Origin: Paenibacillus silvae
GTDB taxonomy: Bacteria > Bacillota > Bacilli > Paenibacillales > Paenibacillaceae
Direction: 5' to 3'
Length of the DNA: 64,000 bases
Assembly: GCF_014639235.1 (NCBI RefSeq)
Contig: NZ_BMFU01000007.1
Location: 186,001-250,000, forward strand
Shown here: positions 17,081 to 25,118 of the stretch, piece by piece
How positions within the stretch are numbered: position 1 is the first letter of the stretch
Layout of the letters: each line of letters opens with the position of its first letter
Notes under the pieces: generated by a model
Told to the model about the DNA's origin: nothing
The model's input: the letters and a program-made list of their open reading frames with translations, nothing else
The model's database searches: none
Program-made: the position numbers and the translations under genes

Positions 17081-17225
17081 TGAGATTTTGCACCTCACTA
17101 ATTAGATGTTGATACTGCATTATTAGGGAATCAGATGCATACCTTCGGTTTTTTTCAAATACCTCGGAACATCTAACATCATTCTCAAAATTAGTATTAG
17201 GAAAATATTTAACTTCCCATGCCAT
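17064..17225 (-). CDS. Candidate small protein between the two pheromone genes (53 aa)
   Basis: An uninterrupted frame, MAWEVKYFPNTNFENDV at the start and SEVQNLNDKKN at the end. It overlaps the last 17 bp of pheromone gene 1 and the first 17 bp of pheromone gene 2. It has no ribosome site of its own; initiation could couple to termination of gene 1. Composition is charged and helix-prone. It could be a true small protein, or chance coding between two peptide genes. One extra A in the A8 run would fuse it in frame to the body of precursor 2. Confidence 0.35.
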   Translation of the reverse strand: MAWEVKYFPNTNFENDVRCSEVFEKNRRYASDSLIMQYQHLISEVQNLNDKKN

Positions 17226-17346
17226 GACCATTGGTTGTTATAATCACAGGAGGTTGGTTCTCAATAGGAACAATTGGAGGTACAGGAACGATCCCCCCTA
17301 AGACAACACTACATAAAAGAATAAAAGGTACCAGCTTTGTCTTCAT
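17209..17346 (-). CDS. AloP-like exported pheromone precursor 1 (45 aa)
   Basis: The 45-residue product has a Lys-containing start (MKTKLVPFILLCSVVLGG), a hydrophobic Sec-type signal, a Pro-rich linker and the C terminus ITTNGHGMGS. This is the layout of RRNPP pheromone precursors, in which the last 5-10 residues are released outside and re-imported. AGGAGG lies 7 nt before the ATG, inside the final codons of the regulator, whose TGA is 2 bp upstream, so the pair is tightly coupled. The Gly/His-rich end resembles the AloP peptides of Paenibacillus polymyxa (from memory). Confidence 0.82.
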   Translation of the reverse strand: MKTKLVPFILLCSVVLGGIVPVPPIVPIENQPPVIITTNGHGMGS

Positions 17347-17348
17347 TA

Positions 17349-18692
17349 TCAGACCTCCTGAATTAATTGACTATATCGCAGTTTAACTTCTTCAAGTGCA
17401 TAGTCCCTGAATTTCTCAAACTCCTTTATACAATCCAAAATCCCATCTTTATTTCTGATTCTGATTGCAAAATCCAACCCATTTAGAATTGCCTTATAAC
17501 CTCTATTATACCTTTCCCGCATTAAATAGTATTTTCCTAGATTGATAAGCAAAGCTCCATACTGATCATTCGTATATTGCTCACTGATTTTTCCTATACG
17601 GCTATTTTGTTCTTGATCTATTATATAAGGCTCATACTCATTAAGAACAAGATCAATGTTAATATCAAAACGATTTGCTGCAGTTACTATTGCGCATAGT
17701 GCAGGGAAAATTTCACTCTCTCTTTTGGATATATAATTTAAATAATATTGTATTACCTCTGTCTTACCAGACATCAATTCGTACAGATAACGATTACCCT
17801 CTGCCCATTCCGCGAATTGATGGATGACAACATTCTCCTCTTCTGTAGGATTAGTTACCCAAGTAGCATCGGCATAGGAATCAACAAACTGGAGTGCTTC
17901 TCCGTATTCTTCATAAAAATAACAAACTTCTCCTAAAGCCAAGTCTGCATAAAACACATAAAATAGCACCTGTTTTTTTGATGTATGTTCTACAACTTTT
18001 GCTTTCTTATTAAGTTCATACTGTATCATTGCTTTTAATTTTAATTGCTCAGCAAACGTCCTAACCTTATCCCATAGGCGCAAGGATGCATAGACATTAA
18101 TCAGGTCATTTAATCCATCAAGCTGATAAGGCTCGTCTAAACGATCCACAAAAAATTCAAACTGTGTGGCAAGTGCTAGGTTACTCATCTGATCTTTTGA
18201 AAGTCCGATCGTAAACAACCGATACTGACTTAGCGCCAACCGTTCCGAATGCTGCATCTTTTCACTCTCAGCTACGCAACGATAGAGAGGTCTAGCTGCT
18301 ATCAGCCTCCCTTCATGATATAACTGCTCTGCCAATTCAAATAAAAGAGGGGCATAAGACAGATTATCCATAATCAGGTTAACAGCTTCTTCCATATATT
18401 CAACCTTGTCAAGTTCCGCACAACGATATAAAAACGGCCTTAATCTTCGCCAATCCGGGCCTGAATGCACAAAACACTCTTGTATGTATAAGTCGTAAAA
18501 ATAACCTTCCTCTAGCCCCATGCCTTTCGTAATCCGATCTAGTTGCTGCATACCAATGGGGCGGCTCCCATTCAACGTCCCGCTTAACGTACCAGAATTA
18601 ACACCTGAAATTTCTGAAAATTGATTAAGAGTCATATGGTTTGTTTTCAAAAAAATTTCTAAATGTTCACGTATTGTGGCATTTGAGTTCAA
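17349..18692 (-). CDS. RRNPP-family peptide-sensing transcriptional regulator (AloR-like)
   Basis: A cytoplasmic regulator of about 447 residues. An N-terminal HTH_XRE domain covers about residues 5-60 (MTLNQFSEISGVNSGTLSG is the recognition helix-turn-helix). The rest is all-helical and TPR-like, ending in the helix pair around ILNGLDFAIRIRNKDGILDCIKEFEKF. This matches RRNPP receptors (PlcR, Rgg, AimR, AloR) that bind re-imported peptides. I prefer TTG at 18692 because AGGTGG lies 8 nt upstream; a GTG four codons earlier is too close to that site. The pheromone gene follows by 2 bp. A promoter (TTGCTA-N18-TATGAT) lies at 18738-18767. The AT-rich sequence contrasts with surrounding genes, suggesting acquired DNA. 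Confidence 0.85.
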   Translation of the reverse strand: MNSNATIREHLEIFLKTNHMTLNQFSEISGVNSGTLSGTLNGSRPIGMQQLDRITKGMGLEEGYFYDLYIQECFVHSGPDWRRLRPFLYRCAELDKVEYMEEAVNLIMDNLSYAPLLFELAEQLYHEGRLIAARPLYRCVAESEKMQHSERLALSQYRLFTIGLSKDQMSNLALATQFEFFVDRLDEPYQLDGLNDLINVYASLRLWDKVRTFAEQLKLKAMIQYELNKKAKVVEHTSKKQVLFYVFYADLALGEVCYFYEEYGEALQFVDSYADATWVTNPTEEENVVIHQFAEWAEGNRYLYELMSGKTEVIQYYLNYISKRESEIFPALCAIVTAANRFDINIDLVLNEYEPYIIDQEQNSRIGKISEQYTNDQYGALLINLGKYYLMRERYNRGYKAILNGLDFAIRIRNKDGILDCIKEFEKFRDYALEEVKLRYSQLIQEV

Positions 18693-18737
18693 CGGGAACA
18701 CCACCTTCCAATCAAAAATTAAGCAATGGTCAATAAA

Positions 18738-18767
18738 ATCATACTATAAAATTATGTCAATTAGCAA
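18738..18767 (-). promoter_or_regulatory. Probable promoter of the AloR-like operon
   Basis: On the minus strand TTGCTA, an 18-bp spacer and TATGAT lie 46 bp before the regulator start. An overlapping TTGACA at 18755-18760 has no matching -10. The surroundings are very AT-rich. Confidence 0.5.
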
Positions 18768-18927
18768 TATTTTACTTGTAATTTTTTTACTATTTATAAA
18801 TATATACTACTGATCAATCTTCAGGTTCATATCGATCCGTTCTGGAGTCCACAATAGGATATCCGTAAGAAATGACAATCCGTCCATTCCACTCAATTTA
18901 TTCACGATTGATTCAATCAAAAAAGAC

Positions 18928-18958
18928 TTGACTTAGATACTCTAAATAATATTGTAAT
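18928..18958 (+). promoter_or_regulatory. Orphan MerR-type promoter without a gene behind it
   Basis: TTGACT and TGTAAT are separated by 19 bp, the long spacer typical of MerR-family targets. The spacer holds the inverted repeat TTAGA-TAC-TCTAA, like AdhR/NmlR sites. Downstream there is only a 19-codon frame (ATG at 18971, no ribosome site) before a terminator. Apart from this promoter I see no gene in 18768-19080. Confidence 0.5.
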
Positions 18959-19080
18959 ACGTTACGATCAATGTCAGGAAATGATTACTCTATTACAGAT
19001 GTGCTTGTGTACAAACCAGAAGCTAAATAAGCTGATTGCACATGTAACAACGAACATGAAAAGTACTCTTTTAAACATAA

Positions 19081-19129
19081 AAAACACTCAAACCCATCTG
19101 AATAGATCAAAGATGGGATTGGGTGTTTT
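19081..19129 (-). terminator. Terminator at the trailer end of the CRISPR array
   Basis: The stem AAAACACTC..ACCCATCT pairs with AGATGGG..GGGTGTTTT, flanked by A and T tracts. On the minus strand it lies 56 bp beyond the last repeat and has TTTTTTATG behind it. It could also work in the plus direction. Confidence 0.75.
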
Positions 19130-19184
19130 TATCAATTCCACAATACGGAGACAAAAGTATGGAGAATGCTCTGTAGATCTAATC

Positions 19185-19423
19185 AATACAATCCACACAC
19201 TCCATACAGAGCGCGACATAAACTACAGACACTTGTTAACCTTGCCAATAGTATTTCAATCCACGCACTCCATACAGAGCGCGACTTTCTTAGGCTCTTT
19301 CTCCTTGCGGTTGTGGTGGGCATTTCAATCCACGCACTCCATACAGAGCGCGACATTCTTAGATTGGATTAATGCTTGTGGTGTATCCATATTTCAATCC
19401 ACGCACTCCATACAGAGCGCGAC
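19185..19423 (-). CRISPR. Short type I-C-like CRISPR array, 4 repeats and 3 spacers, no cas genes nearby
   Basis: Repeats of 33 bp occupy 19185-19217, 19253-19285, 19322-19354 and 19391-19423; spacers are 35, 36 and 36 bp. On the minus strand each repeat starts GTCGCGCTCTGTATGGAGTG and ends CGTGGATTGAAAT, the form known for type I-C systems. The last three (plus-strand order) are identical. The first has several changes, as expected for the trailer-end repeat, so the leader should lie to the right. No cas gene is present anywhere in the window. Confidence 0.95.
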
Positions 19424-19570
19424 AGCGAAAACAGACGTAGTAAAGTTGTAAAATCTAATTCGCATGACGTATCTTCTTAATATTATACCAGGCTACTTCG
19501 TCGATGGCTTCAGAAATACCCAGTATAATCATAAACCATTGCCAAAAGGTCACAAAAACATCAAATTACA

Positions 19571-19615
19571 GGTGCGAATCTCCCGGGGAAATCATGTGAG
19601 CTTGGGGTTCGCACC
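19571..19615 (-). other. Conserved-looking hairpin on the leader side of the CRISPR array
   Basis: A 45-nt element with perfect 8-bp ends GGTGCGAA/TTCGCACC, lying 148 bp from the first repeat on the leader side. On the minus strand it starts GGTGCGAACCCCAAGC and contains CCCCGGGAG. I recall similar hairpins between cas2 and the array in type I-C loci, so it may be a leftover of a lost I-C locus. That recollection is unverified. The remaining parts of 19424-19689 hold no gene. Confidence 0.45.
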
Positions 19616-19689
19616 ACGGAATCCCCTTCTCTAGCACATTCCAATCCTATATTAAACGATCAACGAGTGCCAGATGGACTCCTTAATCT

Positions 19690-19884
19690 CTAACGATTCC
19701 CAAAGACGCTATTTAGCACATTTGAGTCACTTTGAAATTCTAACGATCTCCAGAAGCCTTATTTACTCCAAACACCCCGATTTCAACCGAAATTTCTGCG
19801 TTTTTGCCAAAATAGCGCTTCTGTGAATCGTTAGATTTTTAAAAGCCGTTTTAAGGGTGAAATAAGGTTATCTGGAATCGTTAG
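19690..19884. repeat. 195-bp four-arm palindromic repeat, copy B
   Basis: CTAACGAT units start at 19690 and 19740; inverted units end with CGTTAG at 19834 and 19884. Total length and spacing equal those of copies A, C and D, while the sequence between arms has diverged. It lies between the CRISPR remnant and the IPP isomerase gene. Nothing else is visible up to 20058. Confidence 0.9.
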
Positions 19885-20058
19885 CGCTTTGGTTGTATGA
19901 CCCAACCTTTATTTCTCCACTCCGGCTCCTCAACGTCCACAAAATCCCGCTTCTATTATGCTTCGGCAGGCCAGCTGCGCGGCGCCCTACCCCAGTCATC
20001 TTCATGCCCCAATCGGCAAGGCGACACCATCACAATACCTCATCTAACTAAACCAATG

Positions 20059-21126
20059 CTACCGTCGCTCCACCAGACGTTCTGTCTGCTTCACATCTGC
20101 AATGCTGCCTGCACCGATGCCAAACATAACCGTGCGCAGCTCGAATTCGACCTGCTCCAGCCGCTCGGATAGTGCTTCGTCGGAGGTGACGGCGGATTCG
20201 AGCAGCGAGCGGCCGAAGCCGGCGAGGTCGGCACCCAGAGCGAGCGCTTTGGCGGCGTCCACGCCCGTGTGCAGTCCACCGCTGCCGATCAGCGCCCCAT
20301 CTGGATTAAGCGCGCGCACGTCCTGAATGCACTCGGCTGTGGGAATGCCCCAGTCGGCAAAGGCTTCCGCTGCCGCCCGGCGTACCGGGTTATTGTTTCG
20401 GTACTTCTCAACCTGTACCCAGCTTGTCCCACCCGCGCCAGCCACATCGATGAATGCCACGCCCGCTTCGTACAGGCGCTGTGCCGTCACACCATCGATG
20501 CCAAAGCCAACCTCCTTGACGCCAACGGGCACTTCCAGTTCACGGCACAGGCTCTCGATCCGCTGGTACAGACCGCTGAAGTTGGTATTGCCTTCCGGCT
20601 GGAACACCTCCTGCAGCGTGTTCAGATGCAGCACGAGCAGATCCGCGCCAGCGATCTCCACGGCACGCTGGAAATCAGCTGTGCTGAAGCCATAGTTCAG
20701 CTGAACCGCGCCCAGGTTCGCGATGACCGGGATGTCCGGTGCCCAGCGGCGGACATCGAATGTGCTCGCGAGCTCCGGCTGCTCCACGGCAGCCCGGATC
20801 GAGCCTACCCCGAGCGCCCAGCCTCTGGCGTTCGCTACTCGTGCCAGGCGCTCATTGATAGCGCCAGTGGTTTGGCTTCCACCCGTCATCGAGCTGATGA
20901 GCAGGGGTGTACGCATTTTTTTGCCAAGGAACGAAGTGTCCAGACACACCTCTTCAAAGTCCAGCTCTGGCAGCGGGTGATGCCGAAATGCAAACTTCTC
21001 CAGCCCGTTCGTTATGCCTTCTCCTGCCACATTCTGCTCCAGACAGAGGCGCACGTGCTCCAGCTTCCGTTCTCCCGTTGCCACTTCGGGCAGCAGCCGT
21101 TTGCCGGCTCGTTCTTGTTCATTCAT
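20059..21126 (-). CDS. fni: Type 2 isopentenyl-diphosphate delta-isomerase (FMN-dependent)
   Basis: A 355-residue enzyme converting IPP to DMAPP, the starter of isoprenoid chains. Family motifs include the N-terminal RKLEHVRLCLEQNV, PLLISSMTGGS, NLGAVQLNYGF, LVLHLNTLQEVFQPEGN, and the FMN/phosphate segments VKEVGFGID, DVAGAGGTSW and IGSGGLHTGVDAAKALALGADL. AGGAGG lies 7 nt before the ATG at 21126. It is the last gene behind the carotenoid operon, separated from crtP by 476 bp, and supplies precursors for it. Confidence 0.95.
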   Translation of the reverse strand: MNEQERAGKRLLPEVATGERKLEHVRLCLEQNVAGEGITNGLEKFAFRHHPLPELDFEEVCLDTSFLGKKMRTPLLISSMTGGSQTTGAINERLARVANARGWALGVGSIRAAVEQPELASTFDVRRWAPDIPVIANLGAVQLNYGFSTADFQRAVEIAGADLLVLHLNTLQEVFQPEGNTNFSGLYQRIESLCRELEVPVGVKEVGFGIDGVTAQRLYEAGVAFIDVAGAGGTSWVQVEKYRNNNPVRRAAAEAFADWGIPTAECIQDVRALNPDGALIGSGGLHTGVDAAKALALGADLAGFGRSLLESAVTSDEALSERLEQVEFELRTVMFGIGAGSIADVKQTERLVERR

Positions 21127-21370
21127 GATGTGACCTCCTATGTGAGTATGATGTGTAATTGGCAGGAATGAAAGCAATTTTTGTTTCATATTTCAAGTTT
21201 CGTGCTTCACGTTTCATGTTGTTCCATGCTTCATCTTTTCCTGCTGCCTGCCTTACGGATACCTGCTCCGTACTCTTGTTTCTATGTAAACAACTCTATC
21301 CAGTATACCGTTCCTGTTCACCTAATGAAAGGATGCTCCAAAACCCCGCGATCTCATCAATGACCTTAAT

Positions 21371-21545
21371 TGGAGTCTCGGAGCAGCAGATTACTTCACT
21401 TATTGGAATCTCGAAGCACACTGGTCTACCTTACTGGACTCCTAGGCACTCTGCTTAACCAGATTGGACCCCTGAGTTGCCCCGCAATGCCATACAACAA
21501 TTACAGCATCCTGATCTGCCTCATGGAGTCCCGGAGCACCCATTT
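21371..21545. repeat. Degenerate tandem repeat between crtP and fni, period about 30 bp
   Basis: Motifs like TGGAGTCTCGGAGCAC recur at 21371, 21404, 21435, 21465 and 21524 (spacing 33, 31, 30 and 59 bp). No gene is visible in 21127-21602 apart from these imperfect repeats. Their role is unknown. Confidence 0.45.
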
Positions 21546-21602
21546 CTTACGGCATCTACTCTACCTGTAACTGCGCATGCGCATGCACCTGCCCGTCTGC
21601 TC

Positions 21603-23189
21603 TTACCTGCCCATCTCCGCTGCAAGCTGCTCACCCACAAGCTGACCGGATAACGTAACAATCGGGGTTCCGCCGCCAGGGTGGGTTGTGCCGCCAACGT
21701 ACCAGAGTCCCTGAACATCGCTGCTCTGATTGCCCGGACGCATAAAAGTCTGCTTCATTGAATTGGATGAAATCCCGTAGATGGAGCCTTGATGAGCTAA
21801 TGTATCACGTGCGATCTGCTGCGGTGTATATCGGATCAACACATCTGATTGCTTCAGCCCGCCAATGCCGCGTGACTCCAGCTGCTCCAGCACAAACTCG
21901 CCGTAACACTTCTGCTGCTCCTCCCATTTCCAGGCGTTCGAGAGATATGGCGCATTCACAAGAATGAACAGATTGCTCGCTCCCGCAGGAGCCATGCCTG
22001 ATTCAGAATATCCAGAGTAACAGATATATATCGTTGGATCGGCCGGCATCATGCGGTCACGAAAAATATGCTCGAACTCCGGCTCATACCGCTCCGGGAA
22101 AAAGACGGTATGATGCAGCAGCTGACCGTATTGTCTGCGCACTCCGGCAAGGGTAACAAAACCGGAGATGGAAGGCTCATACTTTGCAATGCGGGCATCA
22201 TTCATACGTTTCCGATGCTCGGGTGCGAGCAGCAGCCGGTTCACACTAAGCACATCACCGTTGGCCACAATTCGGTCAGCCTCCATCAATCCCCGATCCG
22301 TATCCACGCCAACGACCTTTCCGTTCCGAACGACAATCTGGTGCACCTCTATACCCGTCATAATCTGCACACCCTTCTCCCTTGCAAGACGGGTCATGCC
22401 TTCGATAAGCTGATACGTTCCGCCTTTTACCCCGTAGATGCCTACTTCTGCTTCAACATGACCCATCATTGCAAAAATGGAGGGCGACAGATACGGCGAT
22501 GATCCTACATATGTGGCATACCGCCCAAACATCGCAAGGGTATGCGGATGGCTGAAATACCTGCGCAGCAGCGTATCCAGCTTGACCGCAGGGCGCACCC
22601 GGAGCAGACTGCGCAGCATTTGCAGATTGTATTTGTCGGACGGTTTCAGCAGCAGCTTACCAAGAAAATGGCGATTCGCCTCCATATACAATGACGCAGA
22701 TTCATCCATAAACGCATCGTAACGCATGGCATCCTGCGGACTGTATGCAGCGATCTGCTCCTTCATCCAGCCACGATCTCTCGACAGATCAACAACCGTG
22801 CCGTCTGCAAACACATTCCTTGTCCGCGGCTCCAGCTCATACAGCTGCACGTAATCCTCAATCCGCACGCCAGCCTGATCAAACACCGAGCGAAATGCAT
22901 CCGGCATCGTAATCGTGCTTGGGCCCCGGTCAAAGTGATACCCGTTCTGCTCGATTTGCTGCAGCTTGCCACCCACATGCTCCTGCCGTTCCAGCATCGT
23001 TACACGCAAACCAGCCGAAGCAAGACGGATCGCACAGGACAGGCCTCCGAAGCCTGCACCGATAATAATGACGTCCTGTTTTGAGTTCCCAACTGATGCC
23101 GCCTCTCGGTGCCCGTTATGCATTTCTACTCCCGATCCTTCATCTCTCGCATTTGCATTTCCATTCTCGTTCCCCTGTGCATTGTGCAT
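21603..23189 (-). CDS. CrtI-type carotenoid oxidase (CrtP/CrtNb-like)
   Basis: A 528-residue FAD enzyme. The dinucleotide fold starts at about residue 40 (DVIIIGAGFGGLSCAIRLA, then GGKLQ). The C-terminal FAD segment is LWYVGGTTHPGGGTPIVTLSGQ. PADPTIYICYSGYSES and the TLSGQ end resemble diaponeurosporene/diapolycopene oxygenases (CrtP) of C30 pathways more than simple desaturases; this is from memory. It would oxidise terminal methyl groups to aldehyde or acid. The ATG overlaps the glycosyltransferase stop (TGATG). An inner ATG at 23123 with GGGAG upstream could be the true start, which would remove an Asn/Gly-rich tail. Confidence 0.8.
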   Translation of the reverse strand: MHNAQGNENGNANARDEGSGVEMHNGHREAASVGNSKQDVIIIGAGFGGLSCAIRLASAGLRVTMLERQEHVGGKLQQIEQNGYHFDRGPSTITMPDAFRSVFDQAGVRIEDYVQLYELEPRTRNVFADGTVVDLSRDRGWMKEQIAAYSPQDAMRYDAFMDESASLYMEANRHFLGKLLLKPSDKYNLQMLRSLLRVRPAVKLDTLLRRYFSHPHTLAMFGRYATYVGSSPYLSPSIFAMMGHVEAEVGIYGVKGGTYQLIEGMTRLAREKGVQIMTGIEVHQIVVRNGKVVGVDTDRGLMEADRIVANGDVLSVNRLLLAPEHRKRMNDARIAKYEPSISGFVTLAGVRRQYGQLLHHTVFFPERYEPEFEHIFRDRMMPADPTIYICYSGYSESGMAPAGASNLFILVNAPYLSNAWKWEEQQKCYGEFVLEQLESRGIGGLKQSDVLIRYTPQQIARDTLAHQGSIYGISSNSMKQTFMRPGNQSSDVQGLWYVGGTTHPGGGTPIVTLSGQLVGEQLAAEMGR

Positions 23190-24349
23190 CAGCTATACCG
23201 CCTGCCTTTCCATACGTACCCTTTACCAGATCGTCCCGCCTGCCATGAGGCCAGACCGATGGCAATGACACAAGCCATGCTGATCGGTTGAAAAAGTGCG
23301 AGCCACCACGGCTGACCTCCGATATGATCGGATACTCGTTTTACAGCCATGCCAAGCAACGTGCCTATAAATCCGTACAGAATGGATGTCTCGTTCCCCG
23401 TAAGCAGTCCTATAACCAGCCCTAGCGGCGGCACAATGTACATCATAAAATACATAAACATCGTACCAATTAACAGTGCATCTCTCCGGCCCATGCCTTC
23501 GTACATGTTTTTTTTATACCCGTTCCATACCTCTTCACCGTTCTGATACATACGTGTACTCGTTACATCATGCACATCCGCGAGCAACACGGGATGCCCG
23601 GCACGTTTGACTGCTTTGGCAAGACTCATGTCGTCCACCAGATGTGCCTGAATGGCAGCATGACCGCCGGATGCTTCATAACTTGTGCGATGAATAAGCA
23701 AAAAAGCCCCCGTAGCGGCAACAAACATCGGACTGGCTGACCTGCGTATCATGAAAATAGGCAAATGACTGATGATCGTAAACATCATCATTGGCACGAC
23801 CAGCTTTTCCATCCAGGTTCTTGCCACCTGATAGGGGAATCCCGTAACCAGACCGCCGCCCTGGGCACACCCGGCCGCCACCATCTGCCTGATTGCATCC
23901 GGCTTCACACGAACATCGGCATCGACAAACATAAACCATTCCCCCTGCGCCTCCTGAACCAGACGATGACAGGCATGGGATTTGCCCATCCACCCTGCAG
24001 GAAGGTCGGTCCCGTGCAGCAATCGCACACGCGAATCCCGATCAGCAATCGCCTGAACGAGTGAAGCAGTCTCATCTTCAGAGCGGTCGTCGAGCACCAA
24101 TACTTCCATGCGAAATCCCTTCGTATGACTGGCAAGCACACTTTCTAGACATTCTTCAATATGTAAGCGTTCATTCCTTGCAGGAATCAGAACGGAGACC
24201 AGCAGATCGGGCGGCTGTATGCTGCCTCTTTGGAAAGAACGTATTTTGGGCAGACAGGCGGCATTCCATATTGCAAACAACAATTGCACGAGCAGCAATC
24301 CGACCAGACACATCCACAGAATTTCAGCTGTACCCACACCTTCATTCAT
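23189..24349 (-). CDS. Family 2 glycosyltransferase of the carotenoid operon (CrtQ-like)
   Basis: A 386-residue membrane-associated GT-A enzyme. A hydrophobic N-terminal helix (residues about 8-27) precedes the domain VSVLIPARNERLHIEECLESVL. Acidic motifs are VLDDRSED and FVDADVRVKPD (DxD); the acceptor-side motif is HLVDDMSLAKAVKRAG. Two to three membrane helices end the protein. In C30 carotenoid clusters such enzymes attach a sugar to the carotenoid carboxyl or hydroxyl. It is followed by crtP with a 1-bp overlap and preceded by the acyltransferase at 1 bp. Confidence 0.82.
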   Translation of the reverse strand: MNEGVGTAEILWMCLVGLLLVQLLFAIWNAACLPKIRSFQRGSIQPPDLLVSVLIPARNERLHIEECLESVLASHTKGFRMEVLVLDDRSEDETASLVQAIADRDSRVRLLHGTDLPAGWMGKSHACHRLVQEAQGEWFMFVDADVRVKPDAIRQMVAAGCAQGGGLVTGFPYQVARTWMEKLVVPMMMFTIISHLPIFMIRRSASPMFVAATGAFLLIHRTSYEASGGHAAIQAHLVDDMSLAKAVKRAGHPVLLADVHDVTSTRMYQNGEEVWNGYKKNMYEGMGRRDALLIGTMFMYFMMYIVPPLGLVIGLLTGNETSILYGFIGTLLGMAVKRVSDHIGGQPWWLALFQPISMACVIAIGLASWQAGRSGKGYVWKGRRYS

Positions 24350-24350
24350 A

Positions 24351-25118
24351 CTATCGGTTCACCCGCCTTCGTGCCTCATCGTATTTTTCACTGGTAGAGC
24401 GTGTGCCGCGAATCAAGGGGTACGCGTCCGGCAGACTCCCTTGCCCAAGTCGGATCAAAGCAGCCCTGTGCTCATCCAGCTGTTGTTCCAATACTCGCCC
24501 CAGCCGCTCTGCAATCTCTTCACTCTTCCACGCTCTCCAATCTCCCACGATAGGCGAACCCGCCTGCATGGAGATTTCCGGCAAATCATGCTGAACCATG
24601 CCATGACATAACGTGACCGGCACGGCGACAGCCTGCGGGAAACGGCGCAGCACAAGTCCAATACCCGGGCGAAACTGAATCGGCCGAGCCTCCTGATGCA
24701 GAATTTCACCCTGCGGGAAGAGCCAGACCCTTTTGCCAGCAGCCAGCAGCTCATTCGTGTATTTCAGCGATGTCCGAACCCCAGATGAACTGTCCTTGTT
24801 GATGGAATACGCCCCGAGCTTGCGAAAAAAAGCATATTGCCGAAGCTGCTGCTCCTCCATCATCACATAATGATCCCCACGCGAGGTTTGCTTCGCCGCA
24901 TGATACAGCAGCAATCCGTCCCACCATGAGCTGTGGTTCATGAAATAAACTACCGATTGATCCGGTGCCATAGGCTGCAGCCTGCCGTTTCCATCAAGCA
25001 CCTGTGGATCAAGCGAGCCCGAAAGCGTAAACGAACGAAAACGTCTGCGCAGCAGATAATAATGATTGTACAGGGTGAATATCCGCTCAAACGCTTTGGA
25101 TTTTACGGCGCGGATCAT
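24351..25118 (-). CDS. 1-acyl-glycerol-phosphate acyltransferase-like protein
   Basis: A 255-residue PlsC-family enzyme. The catalytic NHxxxxD-type motif is FMNHSSWWDGLL, and the substrate motif is WLFPQGE (FPEGxR type, here followed by ILHQEARPIQF). In this operon it most likely acylates the sugar of a glycosylated carotenoid, as CrtO-like acyltransferases do, rather than making phospholipid. ATG at 25118 has AGGGGAG 8 nt upstream. Its start overlaps the end of the CruF-like gene by 32 bp. Confidence 0.8.
   Translation of the reverse strand: MIRAVKSKAFERIFTLYNHYYLLRRRFRSFTLSGSLDPQVLDGNGRLQPMAPDQSVVYFMNHSSWWDGLLLYHAAKQTSRGDHYVMMEEQQLRQYAFFRKLGAYSINKDSSSGVRTSLKYTNELLAAGKRVWLFPQGEILHQEARPIQFRPGIGLVLRRFPQAVAVPVTLCHGMVQHDLPEISMQAGSPIVGDWRAWKSEEIAERLGRVLEQQLDEHRAALIRLGQGSLPDAYPLIRGTRSTSEKYDEARRRVNR

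Noticed and set aside
19166..19451. Plus-strand frames with repeated HALHTERD or STHSIQSAT
   Set aside because: These are translations of the CRISPR repeats, not genes.
20269..21171. 300-codon plus-strand frame
   Set aside because: Antisense to the IPP isomerase gene with its intact motifs.
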